From: Brienomyrus brachyistius
Lineage: Eukaryota; Chordata; Actinopteri; Osteoglossiformes; Mormyridae
Assembly: GCF_023856365.1 (NCBI RefSeq)
Contig: NC_064550.1
Location: 18,539,629-18,603,628, forward strand
Direction: 5' to 3'
Length of the DNA stretch: 64,000 nt
This document shows positions 1 through 31,000 of the stretch, in pieces. The translations under genes and the position numbers were made by a program. The notes under the pieces were generated by a model, which had not been told where the DNA came from, made no database searches, and worked only from the letters and a program-made list of their open reading frames with translations. The number at the start of each line of letters is the position of its first letter. The stretch's first letter is position 1.

Positions 1-1543
1 CCCCCCCCTTCACAACTCACGTCGCTACCGAACCGCCTTCTAAGCCATTGCCATGGTGACTGGAGTAAACACTCCGATGATGGATTAACTGTAAGATGCG
101 CGTAAAACGTTGCGTTGCTGCTGCTGTCGCAGTGCCGAAACGCCGGTAAGTAGGTAGTTAGGTGAATAATCCAGGTGACCCGCTACAGGAGGCACTATAT
201 CTTGTCAAACCAACAACCTCTTCTCTCCTCCTAACATTTTCAACCCAAAATATTGTGTGTACGTGTATATGTATGCCCTGCACACCAGCATGTTAACATA
301 CAGGACAGGTAAAAACCATTTAAATTAAATGGAAATAAATCATTTCTTTAAAGCCACGTAGGGTGTAAATATCACTCATTTTATTATGGACACACTTGTA
401 TAATGCTTTTATAACATGTGATGTGGTTTCTCCACATCTAAAACAATACAGTGACAATATTATGTCATTCATTGATGTTAAGTTTACTAAAGTTGTTGCT
501 TTATTTTTTACATTGTTGTACAATAACAGTATCATTTTTACCTTATTTTTCTGGAATTTCCCATAATTGCTGGTTTTAAGCAAATCAGTAAACCAACTAT
601 ACATTTGTACATTGAGAACAGGGACTGTAATTCCTCTTCTCTGTGAAAACTGTAAAACTCATATATGCTATGAAAATAAAATGCAATGTGTTTCGTGTCT
701 GTATTTGACTGATCCCTTTCAATTAAAAATATTCCCTTTATACCATACAAACATTACATACTGAAGATGAGTTTAGTTTCATAATTAATGCCCCGTTTGT
801 CAATAATAATCTTCAAATCCTAAACTGCCCTGTTACATTTGATTCTGTTTTCATGATCCCTTTATCCGTATCAGTCCGCTTTATAATAGTTCTGTCTGCA
901 TTTGGCTGTATTTCTTTACATGTGGAGGTTATACAAAATGAAACATTTGTACGTGGACTGTTTAACATTTCAACTGGAGATTTGTAGGATTCGTACAGAA
1001 ACCCAGAGTAAATCAGTTCAGAGCTACTTTAAAAATGTAAAAATAATCCATAAACACTGTATGCTGCTAATAATCCAGTTGCAGATGTCAAAACCGTCTG
1101 AGGGAATTAGTTTGCTTTGACTAGAGCATGAACATACGTGCTATGAAGCATAGACAACTGTGGCAACTGAACTGTGCTGTGAGGGCAGACGACACAAGGA
1201 GACTATGCCTGACCCAGGCTCAAAATACTTTACACTTCTATATAGGTTTAGTTCACTAAAATGTGTTATTACCATAATACTCTGTTGTTTCTCATTTCTA
1301 ATCTTTCTGAGTATTTGCTGTTTTTTTTTTTTTTATCAGTCCCATTATTACAGTGAAGCTGTGGCCCAAGGATTCCACTGATCTTCAGTCCAGAGGTGAT
1401 GGCCAGTGTATGTCACGACCTATAGCGTTGATGTTGTGACCCCAGTAGATTCTGCTGTTGGTTTTTCTGGTGTGAGAGCCTTTCTGAAGCTCTCCTCCTT
1501 TCCCACGCACACGCTCTCTCTCTTTCTTGTTATCCCACTCGGA
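1..1543. other. AT-rich flank 3' of tecta; no gene seen
   Basis: This stretch lies downstream of the tecta stop codon. It probably holds the tecta 3' untranslated region and then intergenic DNA. Short open frames are present, but none resembles a known protein or has flanking splice signals that fit tecta. A reverse-strand AATAAA signal (TTTATT on the plus strand) occurs about 1 kb below the stop near position 500. I cannot tell whether it is used. The window itself opens with a run of C. Confidence 0.5.
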
Positions 1544-17576
<16,033 letters not shown>

Positions 17577-19974
17577 CCTAGTGAACCAGGGAAGGGAATA
17601 ACAGATTCAGGGGTGATTTTCTTCAATATTTCAATTCAAGTAAGCAGCAGACAATGTCAAAATCACAACACTACCGCACTTTTTTTAGTGTGTAAGGTTA
17701 GATTCAGGTATTGACCAGGATGAACATGCTTTGTTGGAATTAAAATGCATGAACGTTGCATAATTCAGTATTTTTTGTGTTGTTTATTATTTAGTCTAGA
17801 CCTATAGGTCTTTTCACTCATACTTAATTTCTAACAAAATATACATAAAATATATCATCAGGGGCACCAAGAAATGTTGGTAGTGTACAGTGGAAGACCT
17901 CCACAGGTCCGTTCAATATGTGCGTCTCTCCCGATAACCACTGCGGATAAAGAAGTAGTAAAAAAGCACATGGATTTGGGAAATAGGAGAAAAGGGGGCA
18001 GAAAGGGAATGGATCACTGATATATAAACCCCCCCTCTTAAAGAGCAGTCTCCCAAGCCTCCCTCGGGTCTCTCCCCGTCTTCGCGACACGGCAGTCGTT
18101 AGCCGAGCTCTGAAAAGGCCCCATTATCTCACAGGGAACAATGTGCCCAAGATCACATTCTCTGGGGCTCTTGTGCAAGTGGGCAGTGACATGCCATGCC
18201 AGGCACTTTGGCGTGCTATGCATCGCCTGTGTTCCCGCCGCTCAGAAACCACTGGCGCGGGGCATCAAGGGCACGCTGCTACTTTAGCATGATGTACTAT
18301 CGACTGTGGCGCGTCGAGACAACTAAGGGGCAATTAACCATTCAGAATGTCAACGCTGTTTTGACTAGCTTGGGTCATCTCGCTGTCTGTTACAGTTCAC
18401 ACTACCGCGAGAGCGGCAGCTAATCCTTTAAATTAAAGTATGTTTCACTTAACGCAATGAAAAGAAATGTTTTAAATTTCCAACATTAGTGCTTCACTTT
18501 AAGAAAAGAATCCAGAATTATATCTTTAATTCTGTACTATTTTACTGAATACTGAACAATTTTACTGAACAATGGGGGGAAAAAAAATAATCGAGGCTTT
18601 TTCTTTATAGTAAATAAATATGCTGTTCAGTCTTTGGTTGTCAGTATTTGATTCCCTGTAATTAAGTGAATTAATGAATAATGATATAATGAAGTATTTC
18701 CTGCATAATTGCTTCAAAAATGTTTCATTGGATATTGACTTGAATTTGGTATATTTATGGAGACGCAACATTTATCTATAACATACCATTTCCCTGAGAG
18801 CATTGCAAAGTATTAAAAAAAAAAACGTTTCTGTTCTGAAGAATGACATACAAAGATTTCTCAGTACAATAGGCCATTCTAGTTCAATTTTACCATCTAT
18901 GTTATATCTCATCTAACTTTGTAAGCAGGGTTATCTGAATGTTTAGCTGCTGTGCACACGTTTGAATCCATTTGGCTTGGATAGGATGTGATGCTAGCTT
19001 TGGCTGTGACTCGTTCTCTCTGTGCCAGGAGTGTAAACCATAACACCTCTGCTCAACCCTAGCACTCTGCACAGGTATTATTATCTTTCATATAATCGTA
19101 TATTTCATGTCATTTTCATATCATATCATCGCAGTGCTAGCTAGCATAGCTAGACATTGGAGAGCAAACCGTTAGCCGCTACTTGCTAATATGTAAGCAA
19201 GAGTTCAACTACTAGTAATATAACTACTAGTCCTATTCCTCCTGGAGAAGTTGATTATTCATCAGGGCATAATTGTATAATGGAAAACCCAGAATGATGA
19301 ACCTCTTCTGTAGTCTAATAAAAGACTACTTCTAAAAAAGCATTAGTTACACTCAATGTACTGTGCCCTTGACTGGAATGGTGACAATGACGGAAAGGGG
19401 GTTGTGTGCCCCTTTTAGCCCTTTTCAAGCATGACTCATGCGACACAAGATGATGTCGGATCCTTTCATTTTCCAGGATTCTTTAGGGCACTTTATAAGG
19501 GTTAATACGGCACATTAGTAATCTCTATACATGATGTGGAGATACTGCCAATCCAAAAACCTCAGAACATCTAAAGCCATATCCCTGTACAATGTGCTAC
19601 AAAATGTCAAATCGTGCAGACGATTTTCTGAAGTATATTGATGAGTGATATTTGCTGTTATGAAAGTGTGAAATGATTCAATTTTCCACTTTCTAAGCAA
19701 CATATGTAGATATAAACACAAACCACCGTCAACAGAAATAGTCAATATTCGGTCAATTATCATAAAGTGGAATTTGAGAAAAGTTTGCCTCCCTAAATGT
19801 GAAGGAAATTTTGAATATTACATAACATAAATTTATAATAAATTTAAGGTTAAAGCTTTTGGAGCATAAGGTTGAAATGTCTGAAGCATTTTATATTGTA
19901 CTTTAGTTAGGAATGTCAATACATCTTTTATATATATATATATTACATAAAATATATTTACATTATATTACATA

Positions 19975-19997
19975 TATATTTATCAACACATTGAATG

Positions 19998-20080
<83 letters not shown>

Positions 20081-20117
20081 CATACATACACATAAATACA
20101 ATGTGTTGATAAATTGA
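19975..20117. repeat. (TA)n microsatellite inside an inverted repeat
   Basis: About 75 bp of TA is bracketed by 16-base inverted arms: ATTTATCAACACATTG on the left and its reverse complement CAATGTGTTGATAAAT on the right. The structure can fold as one long hairpin or extrude as a cruciform. Confidence 0.85.
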
Positions 20118-23100
20118 AGGTACTGAGATCAACATTTTGTTTTTCCATTGCAATATTATAGGTTTATCATAAAAAAATTCTCCTACATTCTCCTACTTCC
20201 AATCCCAGGGCACCGAATTCAGCTCAGATTATTTTAAGTCTACTAGCTGATTATCTGAGTATTCCTACTCAACAAAACATACCTCACCCCTTATGCCTAA
20301 ACCTTTATGGTTTGTAGCAGTTTGTATTTATTCATGATGGTTTGCAGTAGTTTGCTGGATACTTATATCTGCCAAACAGAGCCACAACAATTCATTTAAA
20401 AATTCAAATCAATCTTTGAAAAATTGCAATCTTTAATTTTTTTTAATTTTTATGAACTATCAACAACTGCATAAGTGCCTCGGTCTTGCGGCAGCTTCCA
20501 TCCTTCCAGCGAGCGAGTGCTTGGAAGCGGACACCTGACGGAAAGCCCTCAAGGTTTACTCACCTGTTAGGAAGACAGACTTTGCATCACACCTCTCACC
20601 GGGTTCCCTGGACCGCAGACCACTCTCCCATGAAACCAAGCGACATCCACGGGCTTATCAGGGTGCCAGTGTGTGGGTGAAGACGACGACAGGTAGTCAG
20701 GGAGGAGGGATGGGGTAGGGGGTGGGGGATACGTGTGGACAGATAGTCCAACCTTAGCAAAACACTTGAATTCCACTTCCCTTGGATTACTGGTAATTAC
20801 AGCGGCAGAAAAACTGAATCCTTGTCTGGATTCTCTCCTGATCGATTTCAAAAACAAGGGAAAGTAAGTGAATGGAGGGAAAAAAAATTACACAGCGTTG
20901 GGATATGTTCCTCCAAAATACCGCATTACCGTTTTTCACAGGGATAGTGTTTAACTTCATCTGAGATCAGCTTTTTTGGGAGACGGGGAGGGTTCAGCAG
21001 GTGTAGAGGGTGAACGTGTGTTCAGTGAGAGAGAGGGGGAGGAGACTACGGCCTGAGGAACTTTGAAACCAGACCTTATTTTCTCCCAAGCAAGCTAAAA
21101 GTGTTTCAACAAAAAGCAGAGCTTAAAAAAAAGCCTGTTGGACTTGGTCGTAATTCCTTCCACTGCTTTCCCAGTAGGGTACGCTCTCTGATGTAAAATG
21201 TTACACGCGGGGGAAAAGTAGAAAAACTACATGCGAGAGGAGATGCAGTTACACAATTAAGATGAATTACTTAGGAAAAACGATGAGTTCTTGTTGTTTT
21301 CTCTCTAATTAAGATCACCTCATTTTCCAACGTACACCAGACAATGAAAACTCATTACCATAGATTCCTGAAAGATTGCATTGACTTTCAGCGGGGAAAT
21401 CCCTGTTGATAAAGGATTGGAATGGACAGTGGCACAGTAGAGTCAGAAGACCATTGTTGGAAGGACAGTAGAGGTAATAGGAGAGCATAGGGGATAAGGT
21501 ATGAGAGGCATCAGTATTGAAGAGGCCTGAGTTCCTATTGACTAAGCCAAAGTAGGGGTGCTTTCAATGACAGATTCTTTTACACCTCCAAGTCTTATCC
21601 TTGTAAATTTACAAAAGCCCCTAACCACAACTATGGAATTGAAAGGTCCCAATAGGCCCCAATAGACCTGCTGTTCCAAATTGGCTCATCTCGTGTTGAA
21701 TCAGTGTCAGGAACTAGTGGTGATGGTGTAAGACATGAGAGGAAGATAGGGTGATAGGTCCCACTAACGAAAATGGAGGACATGATTGTGCTAGGATAAA
21801 AGATTTCAAAGCATCCAATCCTGATATCAAACAACTGGCAGAATGAAAGTGAATATCCTTCAGGAAACATGCGAGACATAGACACGAATCAGCTGATGTA
21901 ACCCAGGCAATTCAATTAACAGAACTGCAGCATTGCAGCATCCAAAAGACTTTGACATTAGGGAGGTTGTGGTCCAATGTCAACATCCTAGTTTTGGGTT
22001 GTAGGCCAAATCATATCTTCCCAGGGGGTTGCAGACTTGAATTCAGCTTACCTGAACCTGGTCGATCCCCATTTTGTCCCTTGATTTTCACCTTCTAACC
22101 CCCTTTACCCATCAGTTGACCTAAACCTGCCCTCCCGTCGTCTTGCTCACAATACAGGTTCCCCACAGGTAACCAGAACCTTCTTGTAGGTGACTCTGTC
22201 TTTTGAGGGGCACAATACCCTCTGTTCAAAATGCTTTGCCCTTCGTCTAGCTCTGTAGTAGCAAGGGTGTATCAGAATACAGTCTGGCCATGTTTGCCAT
22301 CAAACAAGTTCCTGGATATAGCTCAAGGAGCAAAAAGTCACTGTTGGGCTAATATAGGGGAATAGCCATGGAGGTGTGGATTCCTTGCATGCCAATTCTT
22401 CTTGAGGCCGCGGTCTTAGTTACTGTGGTCTAGTGAAGGCTTCTGATATCCATAAGGTTTATATCTGCCACTTTAGCTTACTTTTGAGTGGGTCACATTA
22501 AATGACAAACCCAACGGCAAGTCTAATATCAGTTGACAAGTCACTTCATCAGCCTTGTTTCCAATATCCCTGGGTTTTGTATAACCAGTTATGTTGACTA
22601 TTCTTGAACTGACTTGTTGTAGTTCTTGACTAGATGAGGTCCAGCTGGAGGGTTAGGGTTAGGGAGTCACATTGTAAATCACCGGACTAGAGGACACAAT
22701 CCCTGAAGTAATTCCATATTTACTAGTCGTATTTTACTATCTCAAAAAAACACGCTAAGATGTTCTTCCTTGTATTTACCATTACAAAATTATCATAAAT
22801 GATCATAAATCTCCATGGAATTTCATGTCATCAGAGCAAGATTTTCGATGTGTTCAAATAAAAGCCACGTGCATATCTCCACAGACAGCCAAATAATATC
22901 AAGACAATCGGGTTTAAAATCAAACTCTTAAAGTTTTAATAAATCATCAGTTCATAGTCAAGGGTTGCTGAGAGACTCGCAACGAGGATTGTGGCGCTTC
23001 TGGTTCACAAACACTTCAGCATCCATCAGCTGTAAAGCAAACTGGAACAAATACGTCTTGGCCATTTTGGTCTTGGAACTGCAATATTGTATCGTGTCAA

Positions 23101-24907
23101 ACCGCCGTCTTGATGTACAGCACTCACACCCTTGAACAATTAGCATGTGCTAGCTTTACATAAAAGCTGTCCCTTGCTCATCTCTTAAGCTAGCAGAGGA
23201 TATACTTGAGCTCACAAAATGCCATGTATTTCTGGTTTTGGGCACAGTGGCAGACCTACGTAGCGAGCATAATACATTGTGCAATGGCAAGAGAATCACT
23301 TAGAACAGCATTCTGCCCATGTCTTGGTTCAAGAAGAACTATTTTCTTTGGCAAAGCACTGTCAACGATGTAATCTAGATATCAAATAAAATATCGACAC
23401 ATTTGAAGTATGTGGTAAAACTTGCAACCAGCAGTTTATCACCGTCTTGGTAATGACAAAAATGGCACACAGCTCACTCAGAACAGCTGTACCAGGAAAG
23501 AAGCATCTTTGAAGGACTGCAGTCTCCATTGTCCCTCACAATCCCACTTGCCAGACAATGCCCACACCATAGAACCTGAACGTCAGTTATATACTGCGTA
23601 GACATAACGATTCTCCATACATATTTCAACCTTTTCAATATAATTTTCAAGCAAACACATTTCGAACACTTCATCGTCAGCACTGGTACAGTCAGGCAAA
23701 ACACATTCAGTAAATTAAAACAAATCGAACAGATTTCCACAATGTAGCAAAAAAAACAGAAACAAATTAAATAGTTGTACATGTGCAGTCCTACTTCACT
23801 GCTCTGCGGCCTTCATTGTTGGCAACATTTCCACCCTTTTAATGGGATTGACAGTTCCTTTCTCAGGTCTGAATGAAAGTTTGTTCGTGATAACAGAATA
23901 ATAAAGGACTCTGAGCGGATCCATCTTCAGCAGCATCATCCCTCTGTCCAAATATACTCCTTCTATTCATCAGCCTGAATGGCCCACTCCTGCTTTCATA
24001 CATTGCATATGAGCAACAATTCTCTCTCTTTGTGTAATGATCATTTCTCACCCCTTTGCCCCATTTTCTCCAGGGATCTCTCTCACAACAGCCGGCTGCT
24101 CATACCAGATATGGGCATTTACCACACACACACACACACACACAAGCAGAGGGAAGAATATTTAAACGCAAACAAATTTTACTGGATTTTCTCTATTATA
24201 ATTTTGTGACGTACATCGCTCAGCATTAACATTTTTAAAGGGATGGATGTAAACCATAGCTGAAAGCTTGTATGCGCGCAGTACACTGCCTATGAAAGGG
24301 CTCTACAATATAAGGAATTCAGTACCTGTCATAAACAGATAAAGAAAAGGGCACATACAGTGACCCCAAGCGTTTCATTAAAAGCAGAGAGATGACAGGG
24401 CTGCTGCCTACGTCCTAATGCTGAGATAGACCTTTAATGGATTGGGGGTGTGTGTGTGAAAAGCTCTGCTATTATTAATGAAGAACACAACCATGCTTGT
24501 TCAAGAGTGAAATAAATGAAAACATTTCAATCTTAAAGCACCCCTACAGCCACCCCCCACCCTTTTCATAGCAATGACTCAATTCCTCTATACAATTCTA
24601 AGCCACTAGATCATCCAATGAAAGAACCATAATGGGTAGGAGAGAAGTCCAATGACCGCAAGGGCACTGGATCCATCAAAAAAATGGTTAGCCTTCAGAG
24701 TGCCCCCTCCCCTGTCACAGATTCAAACATATCATGGGCTAATAATAAGGTCGGCCCCTTTGTATGGACTATGGTTATCCCCCACCTTAAAAAAAATCTG
24801 CCTCAGATAAGGACCAGTTCCAAAGTAGCACTGCAGTGGAGAAAAGAGCTCTACATCACAAACCCGAAAATCAGACAAGCAAAATTTTAATATGCCTCAA
24901 GCAGAAA

Positions 24908-24922
24908 AAAAAAAAAATAAAA

Positions 24923-24957
<35 letters not shown>
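24908..24957. repeat. A-rich tract and (AT)n microsatellite
   Basis: An A-rich run is followed by about 26 bp of AT. It may be the tail of a worn retroposon, but no body is recognisable upstream. Confidence 0.7.
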
Positions 24958-24962
<5 letters not shown>

Positions 24963-27774
24963 TATGTAATATTTTATTTGGTGGAGGAACATGTGAGATC
25001 AAACTTTTGAATCACGTGTTGGATAATATTAATAAAGAAACATACAAATTATACAATCTTACAATAATGGCGTCTACCGTGCAAAGGAATAAATAAACGT
25101 AACTGGCAAAATTGCTCCCAAAACAACAGAAATAGAAGTTTAACAGCGCCTGACTTCCTGTCCCACTATCTGTGCATGATGCTACACACAGCTGCCGTCG
25201 ATGTTCAGACGATTCCACAGACAGTGGTTTGTGGGATCAAGGAAAGCAGGGCGTGGTTTGTCATAAAAATCCAGCATCGACCTGTGCCTCAGACACAATC
25301 GCATTATATTAGCATAATATATTCCGTTTTTATAAAAATTACTGAAACACCAGCATAAAACCCACGCCTTTAATATATTATCTGAGATCTCTTAGATATG
25401 TTGCGGCAATCTTCTTTCCATTAGGGCCAGCCGTTCATTTGTAAGACAAGAAAGAAACCTGGCTGTCAAATTGCATGTTTACTCTACAGATACTGTTACA
25501 CACATGCTGCACTGCACACTGTATAACGTCAAGTTTAACCAATTCAAATTCAAAGTGTAATCACTCCAGAATCTGGGAATTGAATAGCAGTTTACGTCAC
25601 AGTGAATTTTGGTAAAACAGTGCTCCTTTAATTAAGGTGAGACAATCTCAAAATACTTGCGGTGGAATATGGTGCGAGAGGAGCTTGACTGACATAAAAT
25701 GGCAGATACACAGAAAAAAAAGACACCAAAAGAAAACCTTTAAAGGTTGGTCCCAGACTGTATACAATTACTGGGGATGTCTGAAGACAGGCAAGTTGGC
25801 ATGGCAACGTTAAGACCACCGGCTGAGATCTGAGAACCGGTTCTCATCACTCATGGCGATAAACGTTAGGATCTCCCTTCCACCCAAACTAAAAGGGTGC
25901 TGGACCGGGCCCCATCTCTGATGGAGCGTGTCCATCCTGATCAAGGTGTTACATGTCCACTTTAATGGGTGACTAAAGGGGTTTGGGATGGATGGAGAAC
26001 TTAGTGGGGATACCCCTGTAACCCGATGCACAGGAAGTCGCATTGAAAGTGGTGCCTGGTAGGGGTTAAAGCTGGCTATTTCCCTCAAGGTCTTCAAAGA
26101 TCCCTAGGGAGACGTAGTCAAGTCTTAGGGAGATGTATAATGGAAAGATCAAGGGGGCCAGTCTGGCCCAAAAACCCTCGAACTGGCCTTGGCCAATTCA
26201 AAGAGGGTAGATACTGTGACAGGTCAGTCCACAACGGACCAGGTGCTCAGATGAGACCAAGATCCCGTGAAGTATCTCCAAGCTTCATCAAGACCAGCTA
26301 ATCTGTATCTCAAGACTCTTTTGGGGCGTAAGTGCTGTGTTTCTCCGTTTGTTATTTTAGCAGTGTGAGATTTATCAGACTAAAACTGTCGCGATAAAAA
26401 TGAGGCTTGCGTTTTCCAATTCCTGCTGAATAAAGGAAAGCAACTTCAGAAGACCGCTGCCAAAACAAGACCCTACCTAAAACACTGCTTAGAGGTTATG
26501 AAAAGGCTGTTGGTATCATTTTCTCAGGGATTAAATGAAGCACTTTATGCAGGTAAATGTATCAAACCACTAACAGACACTAGAGAATGTATGTGCATTC
26601 GACTCTAATAGCAAACTCTGATATTTAATAAGCAGTAATTTACCATATTTACACCTGTGATTAAATGATATTCCTGCACAGGTGAGCTCTAAAACTACAA
26701 AACTAGCCTCAACAAACACACCACTAATTTACCTTGGAATGCCGAAACATTTTGGTAACCAAGTGAACAAGTTTAGGGTTTAGGCCACAAGCCTCATCCC
26801 AGCTGATACAGCAAGCTTTGCTTCAGACTGTCAACATGTGGCCCTTACAACAACCACTCACCTGCTGCACTCTTTCAGTTTCTAGAGGCCAACCTGTCAT
26901 ATAAGCTTATGTCAGTCATTTCTGTAGGAAACCCTTCAGTTACTAACTACGATGCTCAACTCTGAGACGTACATGTCACATAGACATTCTGCAACCAACC
27001 CAAAGTTGTTCCAATTGGCTGGTTGCTGGTTTGGCATGTACCATCTTCCATACAATTTTTATTATTATGCAATTTGGGATTGCTGTTCCGGTAACTATAC
27101 AAGAATGTTTAAATATATTGATTGCATGAGTGCTTACTGCTTTGTTTTTAAACTTCATCGTTCACTTCAGCACGTTATTTTCCATTGCGGAGTAATAGTG
27201 CTACCTTCTAAGCTAGCAGCCACTTTTACTGAGAAAAAATTCGAAACTAATATGGTCTGGAAATATATAAATTTTACGGAGCTTCCCATCTGAAAAAAAA
27301 GAGCGAAGGATACAAGTGAAGGGTAAAAAAAAGACAATGTTCCTTTTCAGTCAATGTCAAGAAATCAACGCTTTATGTAACCCCATTCATCACTGTGAGC
27401 CTAACTGTGAATAGTTGTTCTTGAAGACACCTGAGGTGGTACAGGCTGCCATCAAAAACATCCACATGCACCTCAACAGCAGTCCAGCATGGCTGTCCAC
27501 CCTTAGAAGATTGTCTGGACATCCAGTGGTTAAGCCCCCCCTGCACAATTCCTGCCTTCACGAGGCAGGTGCAGCTCTTTGAAGACGAGGTAATGTCACA
27601 AGGACAAATAATTCAGAATAAATTCAAGACCAGGCTACTTCCTGAACAAAACAACGGGGGTCAGTAGTAGAGAATGATTACGTTGATTGTGTGTGTGAGG
27701 CTTTGGTGGGGGGGTGATCTGGGATGGGGGTGGGGGGAGAGCTGTCCCATCCCAGCAGGGAGAGACTCAAATGG

Positions 27775-28099
27775 TCACTTGGATTTCGGAACCACAAGGA
27801 TCTCGTCCCCGTCGCGGATGTTGTAGCTGTGCAGGGCACGGGTGCTGTACTTCATTTCCTCAGGTCCGAAAGCACAGCCCACCTCCTTGTCGATGTAGTA
27901 GACGCGCATGTTGTTGGTGGACAGCTGCACCACCGTTCTCAGCTGCTTCTTCAGCTCGGCCACCGTCTGGTCCAGCCGGATGCTCAGCATCTCCACCCTG
28001 TCCTCGTAGCGCACCTCTACTTTAGCATGGCACCGCGGCCGGAGGTCGATGTCCGCCAGCGGGGCCAGCTTGCCATACTTCGTCACCAGGCAGTGGTAC
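27775..28099 (-). other. tbcel: tbcel last exon: ubiquitin-like domain
   Basis: This 325-bp exon encodes the end of the linker and the whole ubiquitin-like fold (about residues 335-425), including [20 protein letters not shown] and [11 protein letters not shown]. The chain ends in VVPKSK then TGA. There is no di-glycine terminus, so this is an integral domain and not a conjugated modifier. Confidence 0.93.
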
Positions 28100-31000
28100 C
28101 TTAGGGAGGGACAGGCCACAAAGCCAGCACTAAAACATATGAAATGTGGGACAGAGACTTGATGCGGAGAACAACCATTTCAGCCCTCAAACTGAACTTC
28201 TTGTGCTCAAACCATTAACGCTAAATTAATGCTTTTTAATCGTTAAAGTAAAAAATTTGCAAAACTATTTCCAAGTCACTCTGAAAAAGACAACACAGCA
28301 AATCCCACACAACAAATCGATCACTATTATTTGTCAGGATTCTGCGGGTTCAGCCATCATGAAATTGCAGAGAATCACGAGCGGTTGCTGAATCGATGAA
28401 AACACCGTTACAAATCCCAAGCAACGTAGGACATCACATGCAGCCCTCCCTTTAGAGGCAGACTACGCCAAGAATCACACGTGCCTCTGTTCTGCCCCTT
28501 GCCTCAGTTCCCTGTCCCAGACTCCCTCCTTCCCTGCGTTAGGTAGTCGTGAGAAAGGACCTTGGCCCAGGGGATTCTGCAGAGATAAGGCCAAAAAACG
28601 ATTAAATAAAATCTAAAGGAAAGCCTCAGCCTTGAATGCCCCCTGTAACAGGTGGGTTAATCAGTGTAATTTGCCCTCCTTTCCAAAAAGGTTCCCAACA
28701 ATGCAAGCCCCTGCTCTCAATTCTGCCTCGGGTTCCCGTGCAGCCCTGGGAATTCTACTCAAGTCACCTCTAAGCAGTTTCCCACAAAGTGCCATTTTCA
28801 GTTTTTTTTTTTTTCCCTTTTTCTCCGCTCCTGCAAACTCAGCCTCTAGAGGACGCATTTCGCATATGGCCTTTATATTGTGGTCAGAGTCATTGAACCC
28901 CTATTACATTATATATTTATTTAACGGCTGCCTCCATGGCTTCATTACACGCACTGGTGGGGTGGGGGGCACTTTATCACAATGTCTACAGGACTTCTGG
29001 CTTTTCAGAAACGTAACAGGAACCAAATAATGACTTTTAATTAAGCAATTAAGAGGTCAGGTGGAACAACATTTGGCCTAGTGCGTGGTCCAAGAGGAGT
29101 AAAGGTCTAAGTCCTGCCCCGGATCATTCATTCAGCAATGTCAACTGTGGCTAACCTGAGTCCTTGAGATTTTTACTTTATCCAGAAACATTACATAAAG
29201 GTGGCTTACATCTTCAGAACAATTCATGCTTTATACATAAATAATGCATATATATACATATATACACAAACACATACATAATTTTCTATATATATAACCA
29301 TAAAAATAGGCATCAATTCTTGTCTCAATTTCCAGAGGTATATGTTCTTGGATTTTAATGTGGTATGATTTTATAACAAAATAATCTATCCAGTTACATG
29401 TCATTTTCCATCTAGTCTTTATTTCAAAAACACCAATGGAACAACAAGGGTGTCCTTTACACGTCACGCTTCATTGGTCAAACCCCCCAATTCTGCTTTT
29501 TAAAATACACCTTGAGCTCCAAGGCATCCAGGCAGGTAACTAGGGTTACCTGAGGGCAAAGCAATAGGGTGTGTGTTAAATTGCGGCTCTGTTATCCAGC
29601 TTTCCAGCCGAGGGCAAGTCGAAGTGCCCGTGACCTGCGTGTGGGGCTGTGATCTTCGAGAGGAAGAGGGCGCGTAGGGCTGTGCAGAAAGAGGATATAC
29701 CGCTTCTGTCTGTTACTGCCGCCTGCTGTCCCCCAAGGGCCACCCCCCTATTCCCACCTGGGAAACTGGCAGAAGGTCAAACCCCCGAAAATGTAGTTTA
29801 ATGTCTGCAGGCGGGGGGGGGGGGGAGAGAGAGAGAGAGAGAGAGGCACTGTCGACTGTATGGAACCACGCACCGTCTGCTAGCTGTACTCTAACACCTG
29901 GGAATGACGCACTGGCTCAGAGCCTGCGTCCCACTGCTGGTTCTGACCCGCCTACATTTCTCTACGTACCTCAGCCGACTGAGCCAGCACGGGCTGAGTC
30001 ACGACCCGGCGGAACGGACGTGCGTCTAGACAGAGTGGTCAGTAAGGTCTCCCGGTCTCCAGAGTGAGAGACGACCGCAAGCAGTCAGGGCTACACGAAG
30101 GCAGAAACGCAAGGATGAGGAATTAGACTGGGCACTAAATGGGTGTCCGGGGGTGGGTGGGGGTAAAGAGGAAACAAGCTGTTAGGAGAGCGCTTTCCAG
30201 TCTGGTTTAACACCTCTACAAGTCCAGGAAAATAAGAGATGGATGCCCCTCCATATTCTACCAGAGACTCACATATCAAACACCCATTTTTATACCTTCC
30301 AAATCCCTGTCTATCTTAGTCGGAAAAAGAGGCACTTTCCTTGTGTCGTAATCAATGAGACAATGTCTGCAAATATTCCTTTTGAACTGGTGCGTCAGCT
30401 CCAGTTACAAATGGAAATAGGCAAAGTGCTCAATCCCCTATGAGGTGGAGGGGGGAGGGTGATGGGGGTGGGGGGGGAATCAGCCTGCCACCTTGTGTAT
30501 CACCTTTCTGATCAGAGTATTACTCACAAAGGAGTCATTGAGTGACCAGAGACTGGCCACATTGTCTCCCAAAGGTTAGATTCCCCAATCAGAGGCTACA
30601 CTCTTGTGGCAAATCCCTTCCCGGCATTCTCCTGGGGTTAAGTGGAATTTGCATGGCAAGGAGGGGTGCTCCGTTTCCCAGCCACCGAACAGCCCTTAGA
30701 ATTCCTGTTAAAAGGGGGGGGGGTGTCCGCCCCGTCTTATCACACTTTGTTGTATGGCAGCCCCCTCGGTTTCCTTTTTTACCCTTTAAAGATTGGAAAC
30801 TAGGACAGAGGTATAGATATACTAATGAGTTAACACTATCTGCCTGCCGCCTATACTCAGCGTGAAGACCACCATGGGGGAACCCATTAAAATCTCAAAT
30901 GTCAACTCCCCTCATATATACACACACGTGTGCTTGTGTGTGCATGTACACAGCATATACACACAAACAAAGTGCGGATCACCCGGATCTTCTGGGGGCT

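Larger units (their letters stand above)
17577..27774. other. 10-kb tecta-tbcel intergenic region
   Basis: I see no coding exon. The tecta promoter must lie in the part nearest 17.6 kb, and the tbcel 3' untranslated region in the part nearest 27.7 kb. The region is mostly unique AT-rich sequence with microsatellites at about 19999-20074, 24123-24143 and 24930-24956. A splice-donor-like site on the minus strand (AACAG|GTGAGT, about 20560) could belong to an upstream non-coding exon or a non-coding RNA, but nothing else supports one. Confidence 0.6.

Noticed and set aside
22640..22665. Short GGGTTAGGGTTAGGG block as a functional site
   Set aside because: A single brief occurrence with no supporting context.
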